Origin: Siderastrea radians
Taxonomy: Eukaryota; Cnidaria; Anthozoa; Scleractinia; Rhizangiidae
Reading direction: 5' to 3'
Length of the DNA stretch: 64,000 nt
NCBI GenBank assembly: GCA_964017195.1
Contig: OZ024890.1
Coordinates: forward strand, 45,137,926-45,201,925
The notes beneath the pieces are model-generated. The model was not told the DNA's origin and did no database searches. It saw nothing but the letters and a program-made list of their open reading frames with translations. The position numbers were made by a program, and so were the translations under genes. Positions 43,701 to 55,458 of this stretch are shown here, piece by piece (positions within the stretch are counted from its first letter, which is position 1; each line of letters begins with the position of its first letter).

Positions 43701-45574
43701 CACAGAGGCAGCTGTAAAATGCTCGACAAACAGTGTTTTCCGATAACAGCTTTGTTTTTATACCCTCCTATAGTCTCGTCATTTGTAGCCAATTTAATCA
43801 GACAATCTCAGTCTCTACTGCTGCGAATTAAAATTTTTATTGTAATAATTAAAGGCGTCATATGAAGTTTGTTTTGAAATGTATCCAATAAAGTTCGGAC
43901 GCCCCACTATCCGCAATAAAACTTGATACAACCACCTTTCGTTAATCCGTCTGAAGAACGAACGAATCGAAATTTCCATGCGAATTTAAAATCCTTGGTT
44001 TTATTGAAATGGTGACTTAGTTGATTGATCGAGAACTCTCCGCTCTTCCAGTGGTAAGTCAAAAGGAAGAAATTGTATTTAAGTGTTTCCATATTTAAAT
44101 ATCCGGGGCTATCCAGGGCCGATCTGTGACACTGGAAAAACGGTAAATGCTTCTGGTATCAAAATTCATTCAAAAGAAGAAACTTCTTGAATTATGACTG
44201 GTTTATCAATTACTACAGCATACGCTGTTTCTAAATTTGTAACAAGTCGAAAGTTCTTCTGGTTAAAAGACAAACAATTTCAATTCAACCAATTAATTAA
44301 TTCCGTTTTTTTTTTCTTCTCGTTTGTTTCTTTCTTCTTTGCAATTTATTTTTTAGCAATTATCTTGTGAGTTAAAAAAAGTAATAGATGTATAGAAAGA
44401 AGAAGAAGAACACTGGACACAATAAACTTCAGCGCGGAGTCAGGGCTACCCAGACTATTATAATCCATGCCATCTATGATACTGATATATAATTAGACTG
44501 TTTTAATTTATACACTATGAATAGAGAGTTATTTATTTTAAACTGCGAAGCCGCACCGATATATATTATTCACGGAGAAATCGTCAGTAAAAATTTGTAT
44601 CGTCGTATGTCTGCTGTTTACGTCTGATCAAAATATAGACTTCTGAAAACACCTTGAGGTTTCCGACCAATCGGAGGAAAATTTCGAGTGAATCGTGAGT
44701 CACTTTTCTGTAAAACCTCATCTATAGATGATTTATTTCTTTCGGCGTCCCATTTAACTCCCGTCGAATGGGATTCAAAGGACGGGTAGCAAGCAATTCT
44801 GTGTAACTTACTCTGTGAAATTTACCTCTCGAGCTTGACTTACTGATTACTTGTTGGTTTTGGACTTACTCATTTTTACTGCAACTTTCACGTGTGTATT
44901 GGCCCTTGTATTAATTGGACACGATAAAAAAGGCAGGAATAAACTAGGTTTTACTTGATATATAATACCAGCTATTTTTCACGATAACATCTGTGCTGGT
45001 GACCAAACTGGCTGGTAAACGCAGTTAAAACATAGCAGGAGGCTCCAGTCTGATAAATAGTTATATCGAAAAAACAGAGAGGGTGTCATGATTAAATATT
45101 TAATCCCGCTACAATTGCGTGCAAAAAATGAGGAGGAAGAGAGTTGAACGATATTTATAAAACAGCCCTTCAAAAAATTAGCAGCTGTAGATTATCAGGA
45201 ATTCAAAGTATCTGTAACTATGAAGAATTGATATTAAATTTGATTAACAATTTAGTTCATTAAAGAAAATGAAAAAATATAGAAAAGAAAACAAAACGTG
45301 TTGGTAAGACGATTAGTCAGTCCATCATCGACGGCAAAGTGAATACTGGAAGAGAGGGAGGGTGTCTGTGAGGGGAATGGGGGGGGGGTTGGGGGCTGTT
45401 TTATAAAAATTTTCTTGGGAGTTATTTCGTTAGAAGAAAAAGGCTTAAATTCAGGGCCTCCCAGGTTCAAAAAGAGACGATTGACTGTATACGTACGATG
45501 TACTTTTCATGTAGAATTATGTTTATTATACACATTGTGTAATTGCTTTCAACTGGGCGGTGCCTCCTAATACA
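40746..45574. other. long stretch without a supported gene
   Basis: Scattered ORFs of 60-95 codons on both strands have no domains or splice context. It includes a GGCGGCCATCTTGGA block at about 43404-43418, also near 20350, and a polypyrimidine tract near 44310-44340. I see no transposon ends that can be placed. Confidence 0.35.
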
Positions 45575-45800
45575 GAGGTATTTTTTCAAAGATTATCACT
45601 GTGGGGGGAAAAGCAGATCTTAAGAGGGGTTATTGGAATCCAAAAGAAAAATGTCGTTAACCATGCGGCATTTTTCTTAGATAATTAAGTAACGGTAACT
45701 CTAAAAAAGGCTTTAAATGCAGAACAATGCACGACATTTTCTTTCCAAATTGAAGCTCATGACAATTATCTCTAAAAATGCCCCGAATTTCTTTCTTTTC

Positions 45801-45831
<31 letters not shown>

Positions 45832-45925
45832 GGTAGGGGGGGGGGGGTGGGATTGTGATAGCCCTTGCTAAGATCTGCTTTTTTCACATAGCCGGATAAA
45901 CCACGCAAAAATACCTGATAATTTT
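45575..45925. repeat. foldback element, family member also at 3366
   Basis: Left GCAGATCTTAAGAGGGGTTA and GGAATCCAAAAGAAAAATGT; right GATAGCCCTTGCTAAGATCT and GCTTTTTTCACATAGCCGG. It encloses a T-rich and G-rich simple-sequence tract (45782-45850). Same termini as 3366-3625. Ends estimated by eye. Confidence 0.6.
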
Positions 45926-48099
45926 GCCCTGGCATAATAAAAAATCTTACACTGGCGAAATATTGGCAACGTACTTGTTCCTCTTTGCCTATTTTTCGTG
46001 CACCTGATATAACCATTGCTAGATCTTTGATAATTTTATGATTCCGCTGCTTACTCAGTAGAGCACTATTAGAAAATAACACCCGAATCGTTTACGAATA
46101 TTTGTTGGTTTGGTACCGGTACCTTGACGAGATTTGTCTCAGATGCCTACATGTATTCAAAATGAAATGAATACTTCGAAAGGCTCGCCAAAGATCACCA
46201 AACGATTTCCAATGATAATACCTTACAAAAGCCCTCAAGCAAAGTATTGGAGACGGGAAGAAATCTCAACGAGCGTATGTTCAATCTAATTCGCAGGTGT
46301 CAACCTACGGTAAGACGTGCTCTCCGAAATAGCTTTATATGCAGTATTTTGACATTTCAACACTGATACGATAATTGAAAGAAACTTAAACGAAATGTTT
46401 TAAAAACGATAAATAACTGCATGATAATATAATATTGGGCACTGACGATGTAAGGTCACTTCCAGATGTCCTTAATACGGGCGATGGCGGTGAAAAAAAA
46501 TTTGTTAGGGATAACTTTTTCAAGATGTGCAAATCAATGATTGAAACGTCGATCGCTGTTTGTGAACTTAATTATATAATTGGAGTCAATTCATTAATAT
46601 CTCTCTACCCTTGGGCAAAAATGGGGCAAGTAGCGGTCGCCGCGGCAAGCCTTTTTGTAACAGAAATCCGACAAACACCGATGAATATGATACACTTCTT
46701 CAGTTCTTTCTGGCAGAAGAACGTAGAAGTATAATAGTGTAATACGGCTGGGCATAAGCGTGAGTACCAATTGTGGACGATCGATGTTTAGCAATTTGCA
46801 AATCGTGATCAATTTGAGCATGTGATAAGTATTCACTTCGCCTTGAAATAAGTGATAATTATGACCTTTGTAAAAATAAATAAAATCGACACTTATTATT
46901 TTAATAATTATTAACCTTCTTCTCACTGTAATTATCTGTCGTGACATAACCTTTTGCGAAAGACATTTTGTTGAGAAACAGAATACACGGCAACTTTCTT
47001 TTGAACCTAAGAGGGGGCAATAACATAATACTGACGTAAGCTAAGAAAAGAAAGGCCTTTTTGTAGCTTTATTTCAGTTTATTTCTTTTTCCGTTTATTT
47101 CTTTAGCGAAGTGACGTTCGTTTCCCACTAAGAAAATGACAATGCTGACTTGCGTGAAATAAATGTCAAACCTTGCTCAAATTCTTTTTTCAATGCGGCT
47201 TTCTGGCAAATATTTATATTGAACATAATCTACTGGAATTCTCTTTCGTCTCGTGTCATCTTGGAGACACTCTGCTTTGGACGAAGGCACGCGAACATTT
47301 TTCATGTCTATTTTCAAGTTCGTTGTTTCGTAGGTTGCAGTTTTGTGTGGATAACTTTGGGTGTTTGGCTTAAGGTAAGAAAAACTTGTTACATTTGGTT
47401 TGAATTCCGTCGCTATTCAGAGAAAATTCAGGGGAAAATTACACGTTTCGCCTCTTCGCGGTCTTCGTGCAATGTGTTAGAATGTTTCGTACTTGAAACA
47501 CAATAAAACCAGTGCCTACTATTGATATATATAGCCTTTTATAATAGAGAAAAGACACAAATATACATATTTTGGGAGCAGTATATGTATGTACCTCCAT
47601 GCCTTGTTTCACGGGTTAAGCAAAAAATCAGTCTGTCAACGATCTGTGAAACATGTAAACGGATTGACCAAAAACATGATTGTAGATTAAATAAGACATA
47701 AGCCGTACCCTTTTCATAATCAATACAAGAGTCTTCTACTGTAGTCTGAGGGTTGACTTTGTGGACCACACTCAATGCCCCACAAGTCACTGAGGCATAA
47801 ACCAAATGGACCCTGAGAGAGCAGTGGAAAAAGGCCTTTCTTGGCAGTGAAATGAGTAAATCACCGAAAACTCCAGATTCAAGAAGAACCAAAAGTTAAT
47901 TGATTTTGTTTGTTGCTGTTACGTTGTTGTTGTTGTTGTTGTTTTAAGTAGAAGTCTGTTACCGCGATAAAAATTTTCCTTCCACAACTTGGTTAACAGC
48001 CTTTTGCGGCGACAGACCTAACACAAACAAAGGAATGGTTTTCCAGTTATTCCTTTTAGTGCCGCTTTTACGACCTCAGCTACAAAAAGGGGATTCCTG
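45926..48099. other. no supported gene
   Basis: ORFs up to 118 codons (47150-47506) were checked and show no recognisable protein. A short (GTT)n run lies near 47922-47945. Confidence 0.35.
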
Positions 48100-48545
48100 T
48101 TAAAAATTCAATATAGGTTTTTCAAGGATCAAATAAAGAGCACTCAATATACTGAGAAAACTGGAATGTTGTTTCCGCGGTTACCGTGCGGTCTACCCGA
48201 GGAACTGACTGCCTCACACCGGTACCAACAAGAAATTCCAATGGCAATTGAATACAAGGATAATGACTCGAAGCGCTCAATATAGAGTATGTTGCTTCCA
48301 CGAATAAAGTTCTAACTTGCGAGAGAAATGCCTTTTAAAGTGTTAAAAGGATTTCCCATGGAATAACACAGTGTTATCCAAGGATAATCAAAGGCACTCA
48401 ATAGAAAATACTCTGCCGCGACGAAAATAAAACTTGAGAGGAAAATTCCTCTTGAAACCGCTGTTGAATTTCCCAATGTATAATGCAGACAATGATAATT
48501 AGCAGTCCTCGTTATAGAAAATGTTGCTTCCAACATTATCAGGTT
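48100..48545 (+). repeat. four degenerate tandem repeats of about 120 bp
   Basis: The motif CAAGGATAAT ... CACTCAATATAGA ... TGTTGCTTCCACGA recurs, with many changes, at about 48117, 48257, 48378 and 48490. Old, diverged tandem repeat; non-coding. Confidence 0.55.
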
Positions 48546-50036
48546 ACAATTAAAGAGAACAATGCCATCACACATTGCAAACTGGTTTTTCTCTACCTAA
48601 TAAGTTTCAGCGGAGGCAGTTGCTTACCGTCGATGAATGGTATGCCTCATTCGCGCCCAGCCTGAGCTCAACATTGAAATCGAAGACCACATTTTCTCCA
48701 GAGTGTCAGATCAATTGCAGTCACACTCTCTGATCACTAGTCGTTGTATTGGATTGACATGAAAAATTCAAGAGAGTCGCGACAAATTTACAAGCTCTGA
48801 ATTGTCAAGCTCGGCTCACGTATCATTCACCACTTTCAGGTTGCAAAGGTTGCTACCGGACTTAACCTGTGTTTCTTTTTTAAATGTCTGATAGACAAAT
48901 TTAATTTTGCAAGTCACGGCAAGGGAGATTAAAGTATCTTTCAAGTTGGGTCTGTTATTCTGTAATTTAGTGTGTATAATTGCCGTCATTTGTGTACTGT
49001 TAGCTTGCATGGTTAAGTTTTCATGCACTTAGTTTAAAGTTTCGAATTAAAGATAATCTCTCGAGATATGTTTTTAAATGCTCTATGGTGCCAGAATTCT
49101 TGGATCATCTCAACCGGTGATGAAAAGTTCGAAAACTCTGTGTCGGCTTGAGAGTGAATTCATTTCGGGAATTTTGTTTCAATTGAGTACTTCTCCGGTC
49201 AGTTCTTGTTCACCCATCTGCTTTTTGAAAGTTCAAGATATAGTAATCGACCCAGTTCGTCAGCACAATATCGCATGGATACAAGCTCTATGTAACAAGT
49301 ATACCGAATGGGCGACAGAGCTGCAGTACCTTCTTGGCTTAATAGGTAAATGGAATTCTCAAGTGTTTTATTGTTGCCCTAAGACTACTTAAAAAGCACA
49401 GGATTGTACCACAAGTACTGCAGCTGGTTGCCTTAACAAATGATTATTTTTTGACGATCCCTAGTAATGAACTAAACTGTACAGGTGTAGAACGTTTGAT
49501 GGGAAAAAATGTCTTCTGTGGATTGGCGAAGTTAGCACTGGCAGGGTGGGAATGAAGGGTCTCTTGCAAAACACGCGATGAATTTTTTATGGCCAAATTT
49601 CTTCATGCATATGTTGCATCGGGCAGTTTATGTCTGTTGGAAATAAATAGCAAAGGAGCCGTCAGAATAATTTTTCCCCACGTTTCTTATTGAAATAGCT
49701 GTCATAAATTGAGTTGAACAAAACTGACTATTACCAAACAGCATTGTAAGAAAGTGCTGCTCAATAGCTGTCATGCGAAGAGTCTAGTATAACTCACGTG
49801 TTCTGAAATATTTTAATACTTTAGAGATTATAGACTCCGACTCAACACCTCCTCGTCGCATTGCAAAAAGAAGGAAAATTACTTGAAAAAATAAGATCAT
49901 TTTAAAACATTTCAGACCACAAAAGAAAAAAGTAAGGTTTTATTTAATTGCTTCATTGACATGTGACCTTCAAGAACGTCTGCATGAAACGGTCAAATCT
50001 TATCAGCAACTCAGTTTATTACATTTTTCAATAAGA
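48546..50036. other. no supported gene
   Basis: A 104-codon ORF at 49078-49392 has no recognisable domain. No RNA gene seen. Confidence 0.35.
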
Positions 50037-51296
50037 GCATAGGGTAAAATATGGACTGGACCAATGGACCCTTGAACTGTTGGACTACTTTTTGAACTTT
50101 TTTTGGACTATTTTTTGGACCATTTTCTGGACCAGTTTTTCCGACTATTGATAGTTGGGGAGGGGTGGGTAGGTCGTTTTCCTCATTCGTGGGGGGGGGG
50201 GAGGTGGGAATTATAACACCTGTAACAGTGCACCTACACTTCAAAGCAAATACTATTGATTGACGAAAATTGTAGTGGAACTTATAGAATATTTTGAACG
50301 ATTAATTAATTTTATCGACTGCTTTTAAATACTTGGGGAGGGGTGGGTAGGTAGTTTTCTTCACTTGTGGGGGAGGGTGGAAATTACTAACCGGCCACGA
50401 AACATTGACAAGAATGATATCGATAGTGGGAGATCTAGAATATTGTTAGTGAATATATCGCTGCAATTTGAACCTGAACAGAAACAACTCACCCGAGTTA
50501 CGGGTAAACTTTTTTAAAAATTCCCTTTTCGATCCTTTCAGTTGAGTCGGCTTTAATCAACTTGGCCAATAATAAATGTTGCTTACTGGTTATCATGTGT
50601 CAAAATCACGAAACACCCTGCGTAATTATTTTAATCGTATCAAAACTGAAACATTATTTATCAAGACCTATTAAAGATAAGTTTTATCGTTTACTGACAG
50701 TGTGTTTTGTCTTCTTTCCCCCGGCTTAGCTGATGTACTTAAAGACCAAGTTCTGTTTGTATACGATTTCTGTGAACTTCGAGTGACTCGCTCTTAACGT
50801 CTGGTGGAATTACCACCAAAAACACATTAAACTTTGCAGTGGAAATAAACATTTCCTTCGGCTTAATTTTCAGTAAATAAACTCGAACTCCCGCTAAGTC
50901 GAAGTTTTTTTCTAATTCCTGTGGGAGTACGAGTTAGCGGGGTTCTACTACTGTATAATTGTTATAATTTCCACTCCGCCCCCCCCCCCCCACAAGTGAG
51001 GAAAACTACCTACCCACCCCTCTCCAAGTATTTAAAAAGCAGTCGAGAAAATTAATTAATCGCTCAAAATATTCTATAAGTTCCACTACAATTTCCGTCA
51101 ATCAATAGCATTTACTTTGAAGTGTAGGTGTACTGTTACAATTCCCACCTCCCCCAACACAAATGATGAAAACGACCTACCCACCCCTCCCCAACTATCA
51201 ATAGTCGGAAAAACTGGTCCAGAAAATGGTCCAAAAAATAGTCCAAGGGTCCAAGGGTCCAAGGGTCCATTGGTCCAGTCTATATTTTACCCTATG
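50037..51296. repeat. long inverted repeat (arms 50037-50387 and 50964-51296)
   Basis: The left arm reads AGGGTAAAATATGGACTGGA ... GGACCATTTTCTGGACC ... GGGGAGGGGTGGGTAGGT ... CTTATAGAATATTTTGAACG. The right arm is its reverse complement throughout, apart from indels in C/G runs and in a GGACCCTT tandem. The spacer of about 575 bases has no gene. Mirror-image ORFs lie in the arms (50244-50011 minus, 51117-51359 plus), both with KTGPENGPKNSP. The transcript would fold into a long double-stranded RNA. Confidence 0.9.
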
Positions 51297-52855
51297 CCTT
51301 CTATAAGGGCAAATTTTCCTAAAGCTCATTATGGGTCATTATGTTCTTTTCTGAGATAGCGGAACTGTGATTTTTGACTCGTTTGTTGACAGCTTTCAAC
51401 AACTTAAAAGTAAGTATAAACTTAAAGAAGGAAGATAAAGCACTGATTAAACAAAATAACGCGCGAGACTTACAATACGCCACGTGTAATTCTGGAGACA
51501 AAATTCCGTTTACTAATTAGAAAAAAAAAAGAAACTTCATTTCCCGTAGATTTTGTGATACAATTACCTCACTGTACAATGCAGCAGACTCACGTTTTGA
51601 ACTGGGTTAACCTAGGAGGACAATGTACACTCTGAGGTAGATAAATCTAATGTTTACACAATCATGTTTATACCTTATCAAAGGCAAACAATTTTGCCAA
51701 TGTATGTTATACTTCATATATATCGGCTCGGAAGAACAAAAAGACAGAAAGCATCAGATGCATTTTAAGCCTTCCGCTCTTATCTACCATTCTTGAAATT
51801 ATTCATCGCACAATTACAAAATCGACAATACATAGAGGATATTACAGGGCGGCGCGAAGATATGAATTTTATTTTCGAGTGGTGAAAACAATATTTTACG
51901 AACGAGCGCAGCGCCTTTATGCGTCAATCTGTTTTTCGGTTCCCTAGATATTATCAGAAGAAAAGAATTCACGTGTGAACCAAGTCACAAAGTTAGCGAA
52001 TTTCGAAAAATTGTGAATTATTAGACTTTACAAATTATGAATGCCGAATAAACGTAGTTGGGTTATTTATGCAATAATGAGCTTTGTTTTTTTTGGTTTC
52101 AACCAATGGAAAAAAATAATATTGCAGAAGGAACATAATAATTAACACGTTGTAACCTTCATATTTACATTCCGGTGACAACTGCAGCCGGTAGTGTGGA
52201 TGTTCTAAGATTCTTTTGAAAAATAAATAAATATCACACAGTTTTAATTTATTGTCAACGTTGGTTCATCTTCCCGTTTTTCAAACAGGATATAATATGT
52301 TAAAAGATATCAAACAGGAGGTCTCTCTAAACTACATACAGCTGTATATCACTGTTTGAACTTTTATTTGGGGCTTTTAACAGGGGTACTTGCCTTACTA
52401 TGCGGTCAAAATAAAGACAAATGTATATCGTAAACTTTTCGATTATAATAACCTCAGTGCTTATGATCACGAAACGTAAAAACGTAGTATTCGTATTCAA
52501 TGTTGGCTGCCATTATTATCCCATTATGAATCGCAGCGAGGCTATTTGACTGTGCTCGAACTCCATAAACGCGTGACAGCAACTTCAGCAACAATAAAAG
52601 GCTGACGGTGGAGAGTTTTCTTCGTCAACAACATATTGTAAGGAGCACCGCGTCGGACGATGACCACACGACACAGCGATCTAGCATCACATCCAACGGA
52701 CTGAGACCTAGTATTCCTGGCGGTTGGTTTATGTAACAGAAACCGGATTAGGCTCAAGGGTGTTTGGCCCGACTGCATTGTTCTTCTACCTCTTACCGTA
52801 CCCAAATTGTGAATTAGCCAATCAGAAGCCTTGTTTACTGTCCTGATTTTCTACG
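51297..52855. other. no supported gene
   Basis: A minus-strand ORF (52805-52542) and an overlapping frame (GLSPLDVMLDR) faintly recall ankyrin repeats, but stops interrupt both; too weak to annotate. Confidence 0.3.
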
Positions 52856-52947
52856 ATATCAAGCTCGTTTGGTCTCACCATGGGTATTTTGGCTCGACTG
52901 CGTCTCGCCAAAATACGAACCATGGCTCGACCAAACTCGCCTGATAT
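52856..52947. repeat. foldback hairpin element
   Basis: ATATCAAGCTCGTTTGGTC, CACCATGG and GTATTTTGGC are mirrored by GCCAAAATAC, CCATGG and GACCAAACTCGCCTGATAT around CTCGACTGCGTCTC. Same general build as the hairpins at 1 and 8196. Confidence 0.8.
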
Positions 52948-54066
52948 GCCGCCGAAGCGTACGAAAAAGGTACGATTAGGTATAAATATCTACCACAGGT
53001 GCTACTTTGGCAGGACCGGTTTTAATCAATGACAACCTAGATCATGCGTTCTTAAGTTCGATTTTCCATTCGTTTAGAGTGAAACAATCTTAGTCCAGCT
53101 AAAGATTCACCACGTACGAAACTGGGTCATTCATATTGGCAAGTCTGAAACATGCATTCCCATTGTTCATTTTATTTTAACCATGGCAATATTGCAACTG
53201 TTTATTCGGAGTGTACAATGAACACTTTTTCATTTCAGCTGTTACGATTGTCTAAAAAGACGAACTCTGCTCCAGTGCAAACTGGATTGGCAGTACAAGA
53301 AACATAAGCCACTTTATTATTTGATCGTACAAGAACATTTTTCAGGATAAATTTTTAATCATTTGTGCCAAGCGAAAGATGAGATAAACTATGATTGCCC
53401 TTTGAAGCTACCGCAAAGCGATTTAAGACACCGAAACGTGACTAACTTCCGTAAACCCGAGACTCAATGAAAAGGGCGCCCCGAAGTTTTATCCTTTGTC
53501 CACATTTTTATATGCCTTATCATTTTTGTTTGATATGTTGAACGTTTGAAACATGTGTTTTACGGCAATTGTAAACGATCGGTATTAGAGGCTCGGTGCA
53601 TTTGCAAATTATACTTAATAGATTATGTCGCGTTTTGTAATGCCTGTCGTAAATTGTAATATAACAACACACCTAGTCGTTCATCGGTCTCCAATTATTA
53701 TAACTAATGGGTGTTATTTTTGTTTCATCGTACACTTTCCGATAACATGCTTGCACTAAGCATTTATTTATTACAGTGGAAAAAGCGACAATTTGTCACC
53801 ATATAGTTTCTGAAAGCATAATTTCTTACAAGTTGAAATAAAGTAATAGTTGAAAGAAATGCCGCAGACCGGTTCATGCAAATTAAAACAATTATTACAT
53901 AAACTCCACGTCATTACAACTAGCAGCAGTAGGCCTAGGAGTCCCAGATACATGGAGGCAATTAAGGCGAAAACAAGCACGTTTATTGTAGGTCTATTTG
54001 AATTTTTTTTTTGACATGATTGCCGGCAACGGAAGGAAAACTAAACTGAGCTGAGCTAAAAGAACA
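52948..54066. other. no supported gene; upstream of the GPCR at 54328
   Basis: Probably upstream or 5'-UTR intron sequence of the receptor gene. The 69-codon minus-strand ORF (53980-53771) is hydrophobic but unassigned. Confidence 0.35.
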
Positions 54067-54237
54067 AAACTTTAGATTTATCAACTGAGTTGATAAAGCA
54101 AAGTGGCCACCGTAAAGAGAATGAAAGCTGACATTCCGAGCGTCATTTGCTGTGACGAAGAGCTAACACTCGAAACGCCAACTTTCAATCTCTTTACGGT
54201 GGCCAATTTACCTTATCAACACAGTTGATAAATCCAA
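54067..54237. repeat. palindromic Penelope-like terminal repeat
   Basis: Left arm TTTATCAACTGAGTTGATAA ... TGGCCACCGTAAAGAGAATG ... AAAGCTGACATTCCGAGCG. The right arm is the complement: CTCGAAACGCCAACTTTC, AATCTCTTTACGGTGGCCA, TTATCAACACAGTTGATAAA. The sequence family is the one at 34640-34775. It ends about 60 bases before the splice acceptor of the GPCR coding exon. Confidence 0.65.
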
Positions 54238-54277
54238 AATTTTAAGCTGTATTTATTTTGCATATTACCTTATCCCT

Positions 54278-54319
54278 GACCACATATCTTCGTTTTGCAG
54301 GTGTAAGTGCATGGTCTGA
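54278..54319 (+). promoter_or_regulatory. splice acceptor and a three-codon upstream ORF before the GPCR
   Basis: CACATATCTTCGTTTTGCAG ends at 54300, so the coding exon begins at 54301. An out-of-frame ATG-GTC-TGA at 54311-54319 lies between the acceptor and the receptor start at 54328, and could lower translation of the receptor. Confidence 0.6.
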
Positions 54320-54327
54320 ATAGTAAC

Positions 54328-55320
54328 ATGGTGGAGCGATCTACTGCTACCTCGTTTCCTGTTTATTTGAATTCCAATTCTACTCCGCAAGAACCAACCC
54401 AGATCAGCACTATACCCTTATCTCAGCTGGTCATCTGGTGTGTAGCGTTCGCTTTGGTTGCAGTCGCCATTATCATTGGCAATATACTGACCATCAGAGT
54501 TTTCTCGAGGAAGAAACTCCTGCGCATGCGCGCTAACTGTTTCCTTATAACGCTGGCCGTTGCGGATCTACTCGTGGGCGCCTTTGCAGTGCCATTATAT
54601 ATTCATCAGTTAGTATGGTACTGGAAGACGAACTCCAATGATAGAGGAAGCTATGTGGCGCATATGGCCATTGATATTTTTACAGGATTCGCTTCAATTT
54701 TCGCTCTCACAATAATAGCTTTGGAGAGGCTTTATGCAGTAATGTATCCACTGAAACACCGGGTTGTCTCAAAATGCACTTATTACCTCCTCATAGCAGT
54801 TGTCTGGGTATTATCAGCACTTGTAGCTGTTCTCTACTTCATGAATGGCTTGAAAGTATTCAAACTCAAAGTTTTCTTCTACTTCATAATTTTCTTCATA
54901 TCTTCCTCGCTGCTGGTTATTTGCATTGCCTACGTACTGATATGGGTAAAAGTGACGTTACATAAGCAAGATGCCCCACGAAGGGGGAGTAAATATCAGG
55001 AAGAGATAGAACAAAACAAGGGAAGCAAGCAAGAAAAGAACCTTGTCACTACTCTACTTATATTGACACTTGTCTTCGTTCTTACCTGGATGCCATTTTA
55101 TATTCTTAACATTGTTGTGTTTTTCCATGCCAAATGGGGGTCGTCTCATATTCCATTTGAAGCCTTTTGCTTCACTAAACTGCTGCATTACAGCAACAGC
55201 TTCGCGAATCCTATTGTTTATTCTATTAGGATCCCACGATTTAAACGAAGTCTCCTGGGATCTTTTCGTCGGAGGAAAAAAACACTGTTGCGCTCATTGC
55301 GCCTTTCTAAGAGGCAATGA
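54328..55320 (+). CDS. intact rhodopsin-class GPCR (330 residues)
   Basis: Seven-helix class A receptor, plasma membrane; ligand unknown. N-terminal tail of about 30 residues with an N-glycosylation sequon (N17-S-T). Hallmarks: N52 in GNILTIRVF (helix 1), D80 in LAVADLLVGAFAVPL (helix 2), ERL at 133-135 for DRY followed by YAVMYPLKH, TWMPFYI at 253-259 for CWxP (helix 6), NPIVYSIR at 294-301 (helix 7), and a strongly basic C-terminus (RRRKKTLLRSLRLSKR). A hydrophilic third loop (about 211-238) is rich in charged residues. The start is the ATG at 54328; the codons from 54307 are open but have no ATG. Single coding exon. More distant from the receptors at 1541 and 35540 than those are from each other. 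Broadly biogenic-amine, adenosine or melanocortin-like; no finer name is justified. Confidence 0.9.
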   Translation: MVERSTATSFPVYLNSNSTPQEPTQISTIPLSQLVIWCVAFALVAVAIIIGNILTIRVFSRKKLLRMRANCFLITLAVADLLVGAFAVPLYIHQLVWYWKTNSNDRGSYVAHMAIDIFTGFASIFALTIIALERLYAVMYPLKHRVVSKCTYYLLIAVVWVLSALVAVLYFMNGLKVFKLKVFFYFIIFFISSSLLVICIAYVLIWVKVTLHKQDAPRRGSKYQEEIEQNKGSKQEKNLVTTLLILTLVFVLTWMPFYILNIVVFFHAKWGSSHIPFEAFCFTKLLHYSNSFANPIVYSIRIPRFKRSLLGSFRRRKKTLLRSLRLSKRQ

Positions 55321-55452
55321 TAAAATTACCCTTCCCCCCTCCCCCTGCACAAGAAAAGGGGTTGGTGGTCGTTAGGGACAAGCTTTAAAGGCATTACTGA
55401 TTCAGTAGTAGCAGAAATTTAATCACAGGGCTAATATTACGGGAAGAGACTG

Positions 55453-55458
55453 AATAAA
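55453..55458 (+). terminator. candidate polyadenylation signal of the GPCR
   Basis: AATAAA, 133 bases after the receptor stop codon. Position is plausible; no transcript evidence. Confidence 0.4.

Noticed and set aside
52542..52805. Possible ankyrin-repeat protein on the minus strand
   Set aside because: The resemblance is to a few residues only, is in a frame broken by stops, and lacks splice support.
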